Source: Bradyrhizobium sp.
GTDB taxonomy: Bacteria > Pseudomonadota > Alphaproteobacteria > Rhizobiales > Xanthobacteraceae
Reading direction: 5' to 3'
NCBI RefSeq assembly: GCF_030646015.1
Contig: NZ_JAUSLT010000036.1
Location: 1 to 64,000 of the forward strand
Length of the DNA stretch: 64,000 bases
The notes under the pieces are model-generated. The model was not told the DNA's origin and ran no database searches. It saw nothing but the letters and a program-made list of their open reading frames with translations. The position numbers and the translations under genes were made by a program. Numbering within the stretch: the stretch's first letter is position 1; every line of letters starts with the position of its first letter. Positions 1 through 7,744 of this stretch are shown here, in pieces.

Positions 1-312
1 GATCGAAAGCAGCGCCGCACCGAGCTGCAGCGGGGTCTGCACCAGACCGACCGCGATCATCGACAGCCCAATGCCGGCAAAGAAGATCACCATCATGTGG
101 CGGCGGCTCCAGCGGTCGCCGAGCCAGCCGGTCAGCAGCGATCCCGCGCCGAACGCGACGAAGCCCGGCGTCGCGTAAGGCAGCAGTTCCGAATAGGCCA
201 TGCCCAGCGCCGGCCCCATCACGATGATGGCGGCGGCGAAGATCAGCATCGAATAATGGTCGATGAAGTGGGCGGCGTTGACGTAACCGATCACCCTGGC
301 CGGGCTGTTCAT
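1..312 (-). CDS. MFS transporter, N-terminal part (cut by window start)
   Basis: Reading from the ATG at 310-312 on the minus strand gives 104 codons that run off the window edge. The protein starts MNSPARVIGYVNAAHFIDHY and then shows hydrophobic stretches (SMLIFAAAIIVMGPALG, MMVIFFAGIGLSMIAVGL). Between the second and third segments lies GDRWSRRHM, a form of the loop 2-3 motif typical of the major facilitator superfamily. It should be an inner-membrane secondary transporter, but the substrate cannot be told from this fragment. It diverges from the AraC regulator with a 52-base gap, so that regulator is its likely controller (inference). Confidence 0.8.
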   Translation of the reverse strand, partial: MNSPARVIGYVNAAHFIDHYSMLIFAAAIIVMGPALGMAYSELLPYATPGFVAFGAGSLLTGWLGDRWSRRHMMVIFFAGIGLSMIAVGLVQTPLQLGAALLSI

Positions 313-364
313 TGGCGAATCCTGACTTTTCCTGACATAGGTTATACGGTGTTGCGCTGACGGG

Positions 365-1174
365 ATGTCGCCAATGAATATCGCCGAAAAGCCAATTGCC
401 GCGATCAAGGGCCGCCGGATCTCAACCGGCGACGGCCTGCATCTGATCGCCAACCACTACCGGCGCGGCGTCCGCCTCGACACTCATATGCACCGCGAGG
501 CCCAGCTGGTGTACGCCGCCCGCGGCACCATGCAGGTCACCACCCCGAAGGGACGCTGGCTGGTGCCGCCGGACCGCGCGGTGTGGGTGCCGGCGCGATC
601 CGAACACGCCATCGACGTGCTCGCCGACATCGAAATGCGCACGCTGTATTTCGATCTCGCCTGGCTGGAGCGGGAAGACCGCAGTGCCAGCCTCGATGCC
701 GAATTCGTGGTGCGGGTCTCGCCGCTGCTGCACCAGGCCATCCTCGCGCTGTTCGACGGCCGCAACGACCCCGACCGCACCGCGCTCCTGATAAAGCTCG
801 TGATGCTCGAACTGCACCAGGCCGAGGACTCCGCGACCTTCATTCCCTTGCCGCGCGAACCGCGCTGCCGCCGCGCCGCCGACATCGTGCTCGGCGACCC
901 CACCGGCAGCCACGAGATCGAGGCGCTGGCGCGCGAAGTCGGCACCTCGGCGCGAACCCTGTCACGCCTGTTCGCATCTGAAACGCAACTCAGCTTCAAG
1001 AGCTGGTGCCAGCGCGCCCGCATCGCCGCGGCGATCGAAAAACTGTCGGTCGACGCCAACCTCTCGGTCAAGCAACTCGCCGCCGATCTCGGATATTCGA
1101 GCGTGCCGGCGTTTTCATACGCGTTCCGGCAGGTAACGGGCAAGACGCCGACGGAGTTTGCGGAGAAGGAGTGA
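365..1174 (+). CDS. AraC-family transcriptional regulator with N-terminal cupin
   Basis: This 269-residue protein has the usual two-part layout of a cupin-type AraC regulator. Residues about 30-100 form a His-containing sensor region (DTHMHREAQLVYAARG, then WLVPPDRAVWVPARSEHAI). Residues about 165-265 carry two helix-turn-helix units, ending in the family signature AADLGYSSVPAFSYAFRQVTG followed by PTEF. The start is the ATG at 365; an in-frame ATG at 374 is possible. The gene is divergent from the MFS transporter gene at 1-312, an arrangement common for local regulation of an exporter. The effector is unknown. Confidence 0.88.
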   Translation: MSPMNIAEKPIAAIKGRRISTGDGLHLIANHYRRGVRLDTHMHREAQLVYAARGTMQVTTPKGRWLVPPDRAVWVPARSEHAIDVLADIEMRTLYFDLAWLEREDRSASLDAEFVVRVSPLLHQAILALFDGRNDPDRTALLIKLVMLELHQAEDSATFIPLPREPRCRRAADIVLGDPTGSHEIEALAREVGTSARTLSRLFASETQLSFKSWCQRARIAAAIEKLSVDANLSVKQLAADLGYSSVPAFSYAFRQVTGKTPTEFAEKE

Positions 1175-1204
1175 GGCGTTGGCCGCAAAACCCATTCAGA
1201 AATC

Positions 1205-1336
1205 GTAGCCCGGATGGAGCCATCGGTTCGGCGCAAGGCGCCGCTCGATGGCGCAATCCGGGGCGGCCTCACCTCCGTTCCCGGATTGCGCCATCGGACG
1301 CGCATTCGCGCGTCCTCTCGGCTCCATCCGGGCTAC
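1205..1336. repeat. Nested palindromic intergenic repeat
   Basis: The outer arms are a perfect 17-base inverted repeat (GTAGCCCGGATGGAGCC at 1205-1221 against 1320-1336). Inside is a second perfect inverted repeat of 16 bases (GATGGCGCAATCCGGG at 1247-1262 against 1280-1295). Such nested palindromes lie between genes in many rhizobial genomes. This one sits 30 bases after the AraC gene, where RNA folding could also end transcription. It has no coding potential that I can support. Confidence 0.75.
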
Positions 1337-1831
1337 GCTACCTGGTGAAGGCAACGCTCAAGCTCGGGGTCCTTTGATCAAGATCTTGGAACTGAGTTCG
1401 ACGACATCACGTTTTGGCCTCCCAGCGGTGGTGTCGGTCTCACTCCGCACCCACTAGCGTTACTGTGCATGGGGTTGTTTTCAACATTTTTGGTTTGGGC
1501 CTGCCATTCCCCTTCGGGACCGGACAAACTTTCACTTAACACGTCGGGCAAATCACCTTTAGAGATTCGCCCCGCCTCATCCGAAGAAAAAGGGCGGTTC
1601 GCGATCGTCACGACCGCACGGCGGGATGGGTGGACGCGATGGCGGACGGAAGTGTGTCTGATGGTTGGAATGTGGCAGGGACGACGTTGAGATGACGTGG
1701 CACACCGCTGACCGCCGCCTCCGTAGCGCGCCATGACGTCTTTTTACTCACCCACATCAGCTTGATTGTGATCCGTTCCGCCTTAATTCTCGTGTAGGAT
1801 TTCCATCCAATCAGGATTCGACCCGCCCGCC
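1337..1831. other. Gene-free stretch upstream of malonyl-CoA decarboxylase
   Basis: About 500 bases separate the nested palindrome from the next gene. Open frames here have no recognisable domain and no good ribosome binding site. The last 80 bases presumably hold the promoter of the malonyl-CoA decarboxylase gene, but I cannot point to a clear -35/-10 pair. Confidence 0.4.
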
Positions 1832-3193
1832 ATGAGCAGCAACGCCTTCTTCTCCGACCTACTCGCCTCGATTTCCGAGCGCGGCCGCACCTTGCTTCGC
1901 CGCGGCGGGGCGCCGGATGCGAAACAGGATGCTTCCGAGCTGATCGAATTGTGCGAGGCGCTGCTGTCGGGCCGTGGCGAAGCTTCCGGCGTCGCGATCG
2001 CGCGCGAGGTGCTGGACCGCTATCGCCAGCTCGACGACGCCGGCCGGCTGGCGTTCTTCGAGACGCTGGCGCGCGGCTATGGTCCGGACCGCGAACGGCT
2101 GTCGCAGGCGATCGAGGCCTGGCGCGCGCAGCCGTCCGACGAGGACGCCAGCGACCTGCACTTTGCGTCGGAGCCGCGTCGGCAGGAACTGATCCGCCGG
2201 CTCAACCGCGCGCCCGGCGGCACCAGCGAGCTGGTGGCGCTGCGCGCCGACCTGCTCGGCCTCATGAACGGAGGCGGCCACAAGGATCTGGCCGCGCTCG
2301 ACCGCGACGCAGTGCATCTTTTGTCTTCATGGTTCAACAGGGGATTTCTCGTGCTGCGCAGGATCGATTGGCAGACGCCAGCGAACATTCTGGAACAGAT
2401 CATCCGCTACGAGGCGGTGCACGAGATCCGCGACTGGGACGATCTGCGCCGCCGCATCGATCCGGTCGACCGGCGCTGCTACGCGTTCTTTCATCCAGCC
2501 CTGGTCGACGAGCCCTTGATTTTCGTCGAAGTGGCGCTGACCGAAACCATCCCCGCCGCGATCGCGCCGCTGCTCGCCGAAGACCGGGCGCTGGTGCCGA
2601 TCGAGCGCGCCCGCACCGCGGTGTTCTATTCGATCTCCAACACCCAGAAAGGCCTCGGCGGCATTTCGTTCGGCAGTTTCCTGATCAAGCAGGTGGTCGA
2701 GGAATTGCGCCGCGAATTGCCGAAGCTGGAGAATTTTGTCACGCTGTCGCCGGTGCCTGGTTTTGTCGCGTGGCTGAAGCAAGCGAGCGATGTCCCGGTG
2801 ACCGACGAGGAGCGGGCGCTGCTGGAAAACCTCGAAAAACCCGGCTGGTTCGAGGATGCGGAGCTGGCATCAAAACTGCGCGCGGTGCTGGAGCCGCTGG
2901 CCGCGCATTACTTCCTGAAGGCCCGCACCGCAAAGGGCCGGATGATCGATTCGGTGGCGCGATTCCATCTCGGCAACGGCGCGCGGCTGGAGCGGATCGA
3001 CTGGCTCGGCGATGTCTCGCCCAAGGGCCTGCGCGAATCCGCGGGCATCATGGTCAACTATCTCTACCGGCTCGAGGACATCGAGAAGAACCACGAGGCC
3101 TATGCCAACCAGGGCGAGGTGATCGCTTCAAGTGCGGTGAAGAAGCTGCTGAAGGGCGAAGGGCGGCGGCTGCTGGATATGCGGTTGTCGTAA
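1832..3193 (+). CDS. Malonyl-CoA decarboxylase
   Basis: The 453-residue product resembles malonyl-CoA decarboxylase (MCD/MLYCD family), which converts malonyl-CoA to acetyl-CoA and CO2. Residues about 1-150 are the helical N-terminal region. The GNAT-like catalytic region follows, with the family's strongest blocks FYSISNTQKGLGGISFG, FLIKQVVEELRRELP and FVTLSPVPGFVAWL. The length fits the bacterial family. The C terminus lacks a peroxisomal signal, as expected in a bacterium. It is a single gene between repeats, so context adds little; rhizobial homologues act in malonate use or malonyl-CoA balance. Confidence 0.93.
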   Translation: MSSNAFFSDLLASISERGRTLLRRGGAPDAKQDASELIELCEALLSGRGEASGVAIAREVLDRYRQLDDAGRLAFFETLARGYGPDRERLSQAIEAWRAQPSDEDASDLHFASEPRRQELIRRLNRAPGGTSELVALRADLLGLMNGGGHKDLAALDRDAVHLLSSWFNRGFLVLRRIDWQTPANILEQIIRYEAVHEIRDWDDLRRRIDPVDRRCYAFFHPALVDEPLIFVEVALTETIPAAIAPLLAEDRALVPIERARTAVFYSISNTQKGLGGISFGSFLIKQVVEELRRELPKLENFVTLSPVPGFVAWLKQASDVPVTDEERALLENLEKPGWFEDAELASKLRAVLEPLAAHYFLKARTAKGRMIDSVARFHLGNGARLERIDWLGDVSPKGLRESAGIMVNYLYRLEDIEKNHEAYANQGEVIASSAVKKLLKGEGRRLLDMRLS

Positions 3194-3235
3194 AGAGGCC
3201 GGGTTATTCGATATGCCCGCCACGACGGCGGTGAG

Positions 3236-3347
3236 CCCCCTCTCCCCCTGTGGGAGAGGGTTGGGGTGAGGGGTTACGGTCTATCGGTGAGCGTAACCCC
3301 TCACCCGGCGCTTCGCGCCGACCTCTCCCAAAGGGAGAGGTGAAAGG
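3236..3347. repeat. Palindromic repeat of the CCCTCTCC/GGAGAGG type
   Basis: This intergenic block contains a perfect 15-base inverted repeat (GGGTGAGGGGTTACG at 3264-3278 against 3292-3306). It is flanked by shorter complementary runs, CTCTCCC and GGGAGAGG. The same family appears at 16490-16645. It lies between the convergent malonyl-CoA decarboxylase and D-tartrate dehydratase genes, where the folded RNA could serve as a two-way terminator. Confidence 0.7.
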
Positions 3348-3360
3348 AGCGCCTCGCGCG

Positions 3361-4530
3361 CTACCCCGCCAGCGCCCTCATCTCCGCAAACAGATCGCTC
3401 TTGCCCTCGAACCCGATGCCCGGCAGATCCGGCATGGTGATGTGGCCGTTCTCGACGCGCACGCCGTCCGGAAAACCGCCATAGGGCTGGAACAGATCGG
3501 GATAGCTCTCATTGCCGCCCAGCCCGAGTCCGGCCGCGATGTTCAGCGACATCTGGTGGCCGCCATGGGGAATGCAGCGGCTTGCCGACCAGCCCTGGGT
3601 CTTGAGCACGTCGAGCGTGCGCTGGTATTCGCACAGCCCATAGGATAGCGCGCAATCGAATTGCAGCCAGTCGCGATCAGGCCGCATGCCGCCGTAGCGA
3701 ACGAGGTTGCGCGCGTCCTGATGACTGAACAGGTTCTCGCCTGTCGCCATCGGCCCCGGATAGAACTCCGCCAATGCGGCCTGCAGCTGGTAATCGAGCG
3801 GATCGCCGGCCTCCTCGTACCAGAACAGCGGATAGTCGCGCAGCATCCTGGCGTAGGCGATCGCGGTCTCCAGATCGAACCGGCCGTTGGCGTCGACCGC
3901 GAGCCTGGCCTCGCTGCCGATCTCTTCGAGCACGGCCTCGATGCGGATGCGGTCCTCTGATATCGGCGCGCCGCCGATCTTCATCTTCACCACGGTGTAG
4001 CCGCGGTCGAGATAGCTGCGCATCTCGCCGCGCAGCATCGACAGGCCCTTGCCGGGATAATAATAGCCGCCGGCGGCATAGACGAACACGCGCGGATTGG
4101 CGGTGCGCCGGTGGCGCTCCGCCAAGAGCCGGAACAGCGGCTTGCCAGCGATCTTCGCCACCGCGTCCCACACCGCCATGTCGATGGTGCCGACCGCGAC
4201 CGAGCGCTCGCCGTGGCCGCCGGGCTTTTCGTTCGACATCAGCGTCGCCCAGACCCGGTCCGGATCGAGATTGCCGCCAGCCTCGTCGAGCAGCGTCTTC
4301 GGGTCCGCCTCCATCAGGCGCGGCGCAAAACGCTCGCGGATCAGCCCGCCCTGCCCGTAGCGGCCGTTGGAATTGAAGCCGTAGCCGACCACCGGCCGGC
4401 CGTCGCGTACCACGTCGGTGACGACGGCCACGAGGCTGGTCGTCATTTTGGTGAAGTCGATATAGGCGTTGCGGATCGGCGACGAAATCGGCTTCGTCAC
4501 CTCCCTGATATCGACGATGCGGACCGACAT
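3361..4530 (-). CDS. tarD: D(-)-tartrate dehydratase (enolase superfamily)
   Basis: The 389-residue protein matches the D-tartrate dehydratase of Bradyrhizobium in length and in every active-site position. The KxK motif is VVKMKIGG (Lys182, Lys184). The metal ligands are Asp213 (DANGRFD), Glu239 (WYEEAGD) and Glu265 (TGENLFS). The general acid/base His322 lies in CIPHGGHQMS. Enzymes of this group dehydrate D-tartrate to oxaloacetate with Mg2+. The gene is the last of a minus-strand run after the DUF3297 and peroxidase genes. The family assignment is firm; substrate specificity is inferred from the conserved residues. Confidence 0.93.
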   Translation of the reverse strand: MSVRIVDIREVTKPISSPIRNAYIDFTKMTTSLVAVVTDVVRDGRPVVGYGFNSNGRYGQGGLIRERFAPRLMEADPKTLLDEAGGNLDPDRVWATLMSNEKPGGHGERSVAVGTIDMAVWDAVAKIAGKPLFRLLAERHRRTANPRVFVYAAGGYYYPGKGLSMLRGEMRSYLDRGYTVVKMKIGGAPISEDRIRIEAVLEEIGSEARLAVDANGRFDLETAIAYARMLRDYPLFWYEEAGDPLDYQLQAALAEFYPGPMATGENLFSHQDARNLVRYGGMRPDRDWLQFDCALSYGLCEYQRTLDVLKTQGWSASRCIPHGGHQMSLNIAAGLGLGGNESYPDLFQPYGGFPDGVRVENGHITMPDLPGIGFEGKSDLFAEMRALAG

Positions 4531-4533
4531 AGC

Positions 4534-4803
4534 TTACGATTCCGTCTTGTCCCTGAAATACGGCTCGACCGGGCCGTGCACCTTGATGGTTAGCGGATTG
4601 CCGTAGCGGTCCTTGGCATTGCCGGCGGTGACGCGCACCCAGCCCTCGCTGATGCAATATTCCTCGACATTGGTCTTCTCGGCGCCCTTGAAGCGGATGC
4701 CGACGTCGCGCTGCAGCAGCTCCTCATTGTAGTAGGGGCTCTTCGGGTTGGTGGACAGGCGGTCCGGAAACGCGTCGCTCATGGTCTCGTTCTTCTCGTT
4801 CAT
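4534..4803 (-). CDS. DUF3297 family protein
   Basis: This 89-residue soluble protein carries the DUF3297 core: DRLSTNPKSPYYNEELL, then IRFKGAEKTNVEEYCISEG and NPLTIKVHGPVEPYF. The function of the family is unknown. The chosen start is the ATG at 4801-4803, whose first bases overlap the peroxidase stop codon (ATGA), which suggests translational coupling. A second in-frame ATG at 4780-4782 begins MSDAFPDRLS, where many family members start, so the true protein may be seven residues shorter. Tartrate dehydratase follows after only 3 bases. Confidence 0.88.
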   Translation of the reverse strand: MNEKNETMSDAFPDRLSTNPKSPYYNEELLQRDVGIRFKGAEKTNVEEYCISEGWVRVTAGNAKDRYGNPLTIKVHGPVEPYFRDKTES

Positions 4804-5276
4804 AGCAGTGCCTCGATTTCCTTCTTCAGACCTTCCGGCTTCGCCGTCGGCGCATGCCGCGCCACCACCTTGCCGGAACGGTCGATCAGGAACTTGGTGA
4901 AATTCCATTTGATCGACGGCCCGAGCAGGCCGGATTTCGCATGCTTCAGATACGCAAACAACGGGTGCTCGTTGCTGCCATTGACATCGACCTTGGCGAA
5001 CATCGGAAAGGTGACGGCATATTGGCTCGAACAAAACTGCTCGATCTGTTGCGCGTCGCCCGGTTCCTGGCCACCGAACTGGTTGCACGGAAATCCGAGC
5101 ACCGAAAAGCCGCGCGGGCTGAGCGTCTGATGCAGCACCTCGAGCCCCTTGTATTGCGGCGTGAATCCGCACTTGCTCGCGGTGTTGACGATCAGCAGCA
5201 CCTGACCCTCGAACCGCTTCAGCGGAACGTCCTCGCCGGCCAGCGACGTCGCCGTGAAATCAAGAACGCCGGTCAT
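4800..5276 (-). CDS. Glutathione peroxidase family protein
   Basis: The 158-residue protein is a Cys-type glutathione/thioredoxin peroxidase that would reduce hydroperoxides in the cytoplasm. The peroxidatic Cys36 sits in NTASKCGFTPQY. Gln70 (FGGQEPG) and Trp124-Asn125 (IKWNFTKFL) complete the catalytic set. Cys64 (GFPCNQFGG) and Cys82 are further cysteines, so a resolving Cys and thioredoxin use are possible. The start is the ATG at 5276; the open frame extends upstream but would overlap the amidase gene. It ends in an ATGA overlap with the DUF3297 gene. Confidence 0.92.
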   Translation of the reverse strand: MTGVLDFTATSLAGEDVPLKRFEGQVLLIVNTASKCGFTPQYKGLEVLHQTLSPRGFSVLGFPCNQFGGQEPGDAQQIEQFCSSQYAVTFPMFAKVDVNGSNEHPLFAYLKHAKSGLLGPSIKWNFTKFLIDRSGKVVARHAPTAKPEGLKKEIEALL

Positions 5277-5304
5277 CTTGCTCTTTCGTTGCGGCCAGAC
5301 AAAT

Positions 5305-6702
5305 TCAGCCGGCGGGATCGATCGCCGCCGAGGGAGTTCCGCCGGCTTCGATCGCCTCACCCGCGGCGAGGCAGAGATCCTCGCGGTAGCGGCCGGCGAC
5401 GACCTGAACGCCGACGGGAACGCGCCCCACCAGACCGGTGGATACCGTTAGCCCGGGCAGCCCCATGAAGGGAATGGCGATCTGCGTCAGCTGCGCGTGC
5501 CACACCCGCGCGAACGAGGCATCGTCCTTGACGTCGAGCTGATCGGGAAACGGCAATTCGCCGGATACCGGCATCACCAGCACGGCGTATTTCTCCAGGA
5601 ATTGCAGCCATTGGCGCGTCAGGGTCGCGCGCCGCGTCAAGACTTTCGAGAGCGTGTCGACATCAAACGGAAACACCTTGGACCGGTTGCCGCGCAGGCA
5701 GGCCAGCGCGCCGGGATCGCCTTCGCGTTCGGCGGTAGCCAGCTGCGCCTCGTAGCCATCGCCGAGCCACAGCTTGGTCTGCAGTTCGGCGGCCTCGCGC
5801 AGCGGCGGCGTCTCGACCTCCTCGACCACCCATCCCGCGCGTTCCAGCCGCTTGCCGGCATCCGCGACGGCGGCCCTTACTTCCGCTACCGGATCGAGCC
5901 CGTCGGGATTGAGGCACAGCGCGGCGCGCTTTTGCATCGCCGGCCCCTGCAGCGGCGCCGGCACCCACCAGGGATCGCGGGCGTCGTAGCCCGACATCGC
6001 CGCCAGCGCGATCCTGAGATCGCCGATGGTGCGCGCCAGCGGACCCGACACCGCCGAGATCTGCGGCCCGATCGGGCGCTCCGGCAGCTCGGCATTGAAG
6101 GCGGCGATGCGCCCGATTGTCGGACGCAGGCCATGCACGCCGCAGGCATAGGCGGGATAGCGGATCGATCCCGCGATATCGGTGCCATGCGCGATGTGGC
6201 CGATGCCCGCCGCCACTGCGGCCCCTGCCCCGCCCGACGAACCGCCCGGCGTGATGCCGGGGTCGCGCGGATTTTTGGTGTCGCCGTGAACCAGATTGGT
6301 GGTGAACCAGCGATAGGAAAACGCCGGGCAGTTGGTGCGCCCGAGAATGACGGCGCCGGCCTTGCGCAGATTGTCGACCACCGGGCTGTTGGTCCTGGCA
6401 ATCACCTCGCGCTGCAGCTTGAGGCCGTTGGTGGTGGCAAACCCTTGCTGGTCGATATTGACCTTGACGGTGACGGGCACGCCCGCCAGCGGACCCGGAT
6501 CATCGCCCCGCGCGATCGCGGCATCGATGGCGGCGGCCTGCGCCAGCACATCCGCCGGCCGATGGTCGACCACGGCGTTGATTTTGGGATTGACCGCGTC
6601 GAGCCGGGCCAGCGCCGCCGTTGCTGCCTCCGTCGCCGAGATTTTCTTCGATCGCACCAGGGCAGCGATATCGGTAGCCGACAGACGCCAGAGATCTTGC
6701 AT
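5305..6702 (-). CDS. Amidase (amidase-signature family)
   Basis: The 465-residue enzyme has the amidase-signature core. The catalytic Lys80 is in GVPVTVKVNID, the serine pair 155-156 in TPGGSSGGAGAAVAAG, and the acyl-enzyme Ser179 in GTDIAGSIRYPA. These form the Ser-cisSer-Lys triad that hydrolyses amide bonds. Length and motifs fit GatA-like stand-alone amidases. No gatB or gatC lies nearby, so a role in tRNA amidation is unlikely; the substrate is unknown. The peroxidase gene follows 28 bases downstream on the same strand, so the two may be cotranscribed. Confidence 0.9.
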   Translation of the reverse strand: MQDLWRLSATDIAALVRSKKISATEAATAALARLDAVNPKINAVVDHRPADVLAQAAAIDAAIARGDDPGPLAGVPVTVKVNIDQQGFATTNGLKLQREVIARTNSPVVDNLRKAGAVILGRTNCPAFSYRWFTTNLVHGDTKNPRDPGITPGGSSGGAGAAVAAGIGHIAHGTDIAGSIRYPAYACGVHGLRPTIGRIAAFNAELPERPIGPQISAVSGPLARTIGDLRIALAAMSGYDARDPWWVPAPLQGPAMQKRAALCLNPDGLDPVAEVRAAVADAGKRLERAGWVVEEVETPPLREAAELQTKLWLGDGYEAQLATAEREGDPGALACLRGNRSKVFPFDVDTLSKVLTRRATLTRQWLQFLEKYAVLVMPVSGELPFPDQLDVKDDASFARVWHAQLTQIAIPFMGLPGLTVSTGLVGRVPVGVQVVAGRYREDLCLAAGEAIEAGGTPSAAIDPAG

Positions 6703-6814
6703 GAATAGCTCCGTTTGATCGCCCGCTTGTAGCGCTGAGCGGAGGGCAAGGCCACCCGGAAAAAGCGCCTGTCTGGCCCAGATCTAGCGCACGCGGGCGA
6801 TGAAATGAGCGAGA

Positions 6815-6910
6815 TCAGGCGATCTGCTCCGGCGTGACCTGCGCTACGCCGAAATGCTCGCCGACTTTGGTCACGCGGTTGAGTTCGTCCTCGGAAATGT
6901 CTTCCGACAT
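6815..6910 (-). CDS. Very small hypothetical ORF (31 aa), possible remnant
   Basis: The minus-strand ATG at 6908-6910 opens 31 codons beginning MSEDISEDELNRVTKVGEHF and ending QVTPEQIA. The frame continues upstream without an ATG, with protein-like text (LAQGVNGRDW) resembling the tail of DUF3606-type small rhizobial proteins. It may therefore be a decayed copy with its 5' end lost, or a short real gene. No strong ribosome binding site is visible. Confidence 0.3.
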   Translation of the reverse strand: MSEDISEDELNRVTKVGEHFGVAQVTPEQIA

Positions 6911-6951
6911 CCAGTCGCGGCCGTTAACGCCCTGAGCCAGGCGGCGTTGCG

Positions 6952-7209
6952 TCAGTGCCTGGTGGCCGCTTCGCCTGTCATGTCGAGGATCGCCTCGGTG
7001 AACGGAAACTCCAGCACGATCTCGCCTGCGTCATCCGTCACCTCGAGGGTCGCATTCAACAGGCCGCCTTCCGCGCCTTCGAGCTTGAGCAACTCCCGGA
7101 TCATGGCGCGCGCAATTTCCCATGCCTGATCCGGATCCCTCAGCTGTTCGCCTTCGGGATCCGAAATCAGCTCGTCCCCGATCCGTGTGTTGAAGAAGTA
7201 CCGGGGCAT
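6952..7209 (-). CDS. DUF6894-type small protein
   Basis: This 85-residue protein starts MPRYFFNTRIGDELISDPEG and continues LRDPDQAWEIARAMIREL. That is the recognisable opening of a family of small proteins very common in Bradyrhizobium (DUF6894). The function is unknown, and there is no signal peptide or membrane segment. It stands alone, divergent from pqqA with 300 bases between them. Confidence 0.75.
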   Translation of the reverse strand: MPRYFFNTRIGDELISDPEGEQLRDPDQAWEIARAMIRELLKLEGAEGGLLNATLEVTDDAGEIVLEFPFTEAILDMTGEAATRH

Positions 7210-7509
7210 GGCAAACCACTTTCCATTGCGGGGCTCCAGCCAAAGCCCCGCGACATCTCACAAGTTCTTTATCCGAAAGGCGACGGCCCGCCACCTCGGC
7301 GCGAAGTCACCATCTAGGTGACTTGGGCGCAACTTTGAACCCGTTGATCCCTCGTTGTTTTAGGTCGCGCTCGCACAATTAAGTGAGTTCCTTGTGCATC
7401 GCAGCAAGAAAACGAAGATTTACGACCGAAGATTTAAGTGGCGAACTTTTCATTCCGCAGTAGTTTATCCTGGGAGGACGGAAGTCGTCCGTTCGAAAAG
7501 GAGAGCCAA
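7210..7509. promoter_or_regulatory. Upstream region of the pqq operon
   Basis: These 300 bases divide the DUF6894 gene from pqqA and must hold the pqq promoter. The pqqA ribosome binding site is clear (AAAGGAGAGCCAA just before the ATG at 7510). A short inverted repeat, GGACGGAAGTCGTCC at 7476-7490, lies close upstream and could be part of the leader or an operator. I cannot assign a -35/-10 pair with confidence. Confidence 0.45.
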
Positions 7510-7590
7510 ATGGCCTGGAAAACCCCGAAGATCGTCGAAGTGCCGGTCGGCATGGAAATCAACATGTACGCGTGCGCCGCCCGCAAGTAA
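7510..7590 (+). CDS. pqqA: PQQ precursor peptide PqqA
   Basis: Only 26 codons long, it encodes the substrate peptide from which pyrroloquinoline quinone is built. It reads MAWKTPKIVEVPVGMEINMY then ACAARK. Glu16 and Tyr20 in the conserved EINMY motif are the residues that PqqE cross-links and whose atoms become PQQ. A strong Shine-Dalgarno (AAGGAG) precedes it. It begins the pqqABCDE operon and is separated from pqqB by 154 bases with strong folding potential, in contrast to the overlapping downstream genes. Confidence 0.97.
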   Translation: MAWKTPKIVEVPVGMEINMYACAARK

Positions 7591-7616
7591 GCGGCTGCGA
7601 CAGCTTCACATGATTT

Positions 7617-7680
7617 GAGGTGGACCTCCGGGCGTGACACGATCCCGATCGTGGGATTGTGCCCGTACCGGCGTCCACCT
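7617..7680 (+). promoter_or_regulatory. Stem-loop region between pqqA and pqqB
   Basis: Nested inverted repeats lie here: AGGTGGAC (7618-7625) against GTCCACCT (7673-7680), CGGGC (7629-7633) against GCCCG (7661-7665), and CACGAT (7638-7643) against ATCGTG (7648-7653). No T-run follows, so it looks more like an RNA-processing or partial attenuation element than a full terminator. Such an element would let pqqA mRNA exceed the pqqB-E mRNA, which fits a substrate peptide consumed stoichiometrically (inference). Confidence 0.55.
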
Positions 7681-7744
7681 TCGAAGCTTGAAGACCTCAC
7701 ATTCTTCTAGACCTCAAGGCTTTGGAATCTCCGGGAGGCGAATC

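Noticed and set aside
1378..1734. Minus-strand 118-codon frame in the gap before malonyl-CoA decarboxylase
   Set aside because: Low-complexity Ser/Arg/Pro text with no domain, no ribosome binding site and no neighbour support.
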